DNA from: Afipia sp. GAS231
GTDB taxonomy: Bacteria > Pseudomonadota > Alphaproteobacteria > Rhizobiales > Xanthobacteraceae
Length of the DNA stretch: 64,000 bases
Assembly (NCBI RefSeq): GCF_900103365.1
Contig: NZ_LT629703.1
Span: 1,364,001-1,428,000, forward strand
Direction of reading: 5' to 3'
In this document: piece after piece, positions 62,973-64,000 of the stretch
Numbering within the stretch: the first letter of the stretch is position 1
Layout: each line of letters opens with the position of its first letter
Made by a program: the position numbers and the translations under genes
Notes under the pieces: model-generated
What the model was told of the DNA's origin: nothing
The model's database searches: none
Seen by the model: the letters and a program-made list of their open reading frames with translations, nothing else

Positions 62973-64000
62973 TCACGCCACCACCTGGACCGCGGCTGTC
63001 CGTCTTCCGAGATACCATCTCGTTAGCAGCCAAATCCCGAAAAACCCAATATTGAGGATAACCGACGATGCCAAAAGGATGCCATTGACGATCGGAACCA
63101 GAAATATCTGGAAAATAAGAAGCGTGTAGAGAGGAAGCGCAAACAAGTCGCCGCGCTCGATGAGCCTGCGAATGCGCCCCGTGACGTACCCGAACGCAAA
63201 ACCGTAAACGACGATCAGATACCCGAAGTCGATATAGGCGGGTCCCCAGAACGTGCTGAACAGTCCGGAAGTCGGATTGTGCGTCTCCAGATCGGAAACG
63301 GAGCCTGGACCCAGAATCGCCCGCTGCACCTGATCGTAAAGCGTGAATTGGTATTTGCCCCACAGCAAACTCGCGTCGGGACCTTTGGCCTGGACCAGAT
63401 AAAAGAACTCGAACACGCCGTGCAGCGTGTATTGACCGACGCTCGTCACGTAGTAGAGGGCGTATCGTCCAAGATCGGGCAAGTCTCTCATGGTGGCGAT
63501 AGTACCAGCGTCGAGCGGAACGAGCTTGGTATAGCCGGACATGCTCGCCAGCCTGTCCACCTGCACGCCCACGCTCTCGATGGCGCGTGACACAAAGAGA
63601 TACATGGTAACCACGAATACAGCAGACACCAAGCCGAGAACACAGAGCACGTGTCGCCGCGAAACCGTGGGAACGGTTAGCAGCCAGCTGATGATCGCCA
63701 GCCCGGCGACGAGGAACAGGACCGACCGGCCGCCATAGACAAATGAGAAAAGTGGATTGATGCAGAACGGGATCAGGGCTGCGACCAGCATCCCATTGTA
63801 ACGCCCGCTCCGAAACAGCACCACGGCCACAACTCCGCCCGTCAGGATTGCCGGCGACAAGCCAAAATAGAGCCCGGAGAACAAATTCGAACCGTTGACT
63901 TCCATTTTCAGGCGCGCGTCGGCGAGGGACGTAGCTTGCAGAATGCCGCGATAGGCCACCAGATCAACCGTCTTGGCGACGATCGCCACCGCTCCGGCGA
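62973..64000 (-). CDS. Wzy-like polysaccharide polymerase candidate (2), 5' end beyond window
   Basis: The frame ends at 62973 and remains open to the right edge; a GTG at 63989 exists, but codons upstream are also open, so the gene probably begins outside the window. The visible part of about 340 residues has eight or more hydrophobic segments and a long loop with VDRLASMSGYTKLVPLDAG and LETHNPTSGLFSTFWGPAYID, close to patterns in O-antigen polymerases. The Wzz-like gene follows at 60 bases. It is the second polymerase candidate in the window. Confidence 0.72.
   Translation of the reverse strand, partial: AGAVAIVAKTVDLVAYRGILQATSLADARLKMEVNGSNLFSGLYFGLSPAILTGGVVAVVLFRSGRYNGMLVAALIPFCINPLFSFVYGGRSVLFLVAGLAIISWLLTVPTVSRRHVLCVLGLVSAVFVVTMYLFVSRAIESVGVQVDRLASMSGYTKLVPLDAGTIATMRDLPDLGRYALYYVTSVGQYTLHGVFEFFYLVQAKGPDASLLWGKYQFTLYDQVQRAILGPGSVSDLETHNPTSGLFSTFWGPAYIDFGYLIVVYGFAFGYVTGRIRRLIERGDLFALPLYTLLIFQIFLVPIVNGILLASSVILNIGFFGIWLLTRWYLGRRTAAVQVVA

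Overview
This 64 kb window is GC-rich chromosomal DNA, most likely from a Bradyrhizobium-type alphaproteobacterium (Rhizobiales). I base that on the codon bias, on two LIV-type (branched-chain amino acid family) ABC transporter operons, and on short palindromic intergenic elements of a kind I recall as common in Bradyrhizobium and Rhodopseudomonas. The organism call is an inference; no rRNA, tRNA or species marker is present.

Left part (1-21 kb) is metabolic. A minus-strand operon runs livK-livH-livM-livG-livF, then a MetE-C-type cobalamin-independent methyltransferase and a flavin monooxygenase cut by the window edge. Next come a small lipoprotein, a DUF2939-like protein, purU (formyl-THF deformylase), a hemD-like gene and a Crp/Fnr regulator. 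Divergent from the regulator is a second LIV operon, livG-[acyl-CoA ligase]-livH-livM-livK-livF. It is followed by an AGE-family sugar epimerase on the other strand and a PaaK-like CoA ligase. Acyl-CoA ligases within and beside this operon suggest a carboxylic-acid substrate.

A transition zone (21-27 kb) holds a frameshifted pseudogene, a secreted-type zinc metalloprotease with three almost identical 342-bp tandem repeats, a gmd-fcl pair (GDP-L-fucose synthesis), and a decayed second copy of the 3' end of the PaaK-like gene. The intact and decayed copies lie in direct orientation on either side of the zone, which looks like the scar of an insertion or duplication.

Right part (27-64 kb) is a large surface-polysaccharide region. 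It has a WbpB/WbpD/WbpE set for a 2,3-diacetamido uronic acid, two Wzy-like polymerases, two Wzx-like flippases, a Wzz-like chain-length protein, five glycosyltransferase-like genes, five SAM methyltransferases, three left-handed beta-helix acyltransferases (WbpD among them), an asparagine-synthase-like amidotransferase, a PhyH-family oxygenase, several SDR epimerases and a second Gmd. A nearly complete pseudaminic acid pathway is split in two: PseG, formyltransferase, PseI, class III aminotransferase, aldo/keto reductase and SpsF/PseF-like cytidylyltransferase at 49.8-55.8 kb, and PseB-PseC at 58.3-60.5 kb. No PseH acetyltransferase is seen. A formyltransferase-family gene occupies its place, so the product may be an N-formylated pseudaminic acid, possibly modified further by the aminotransferase/reductase pair. 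The doubled flippase, polymerase and Gmd suggest that at least two glycan systems have been assembled side by side.
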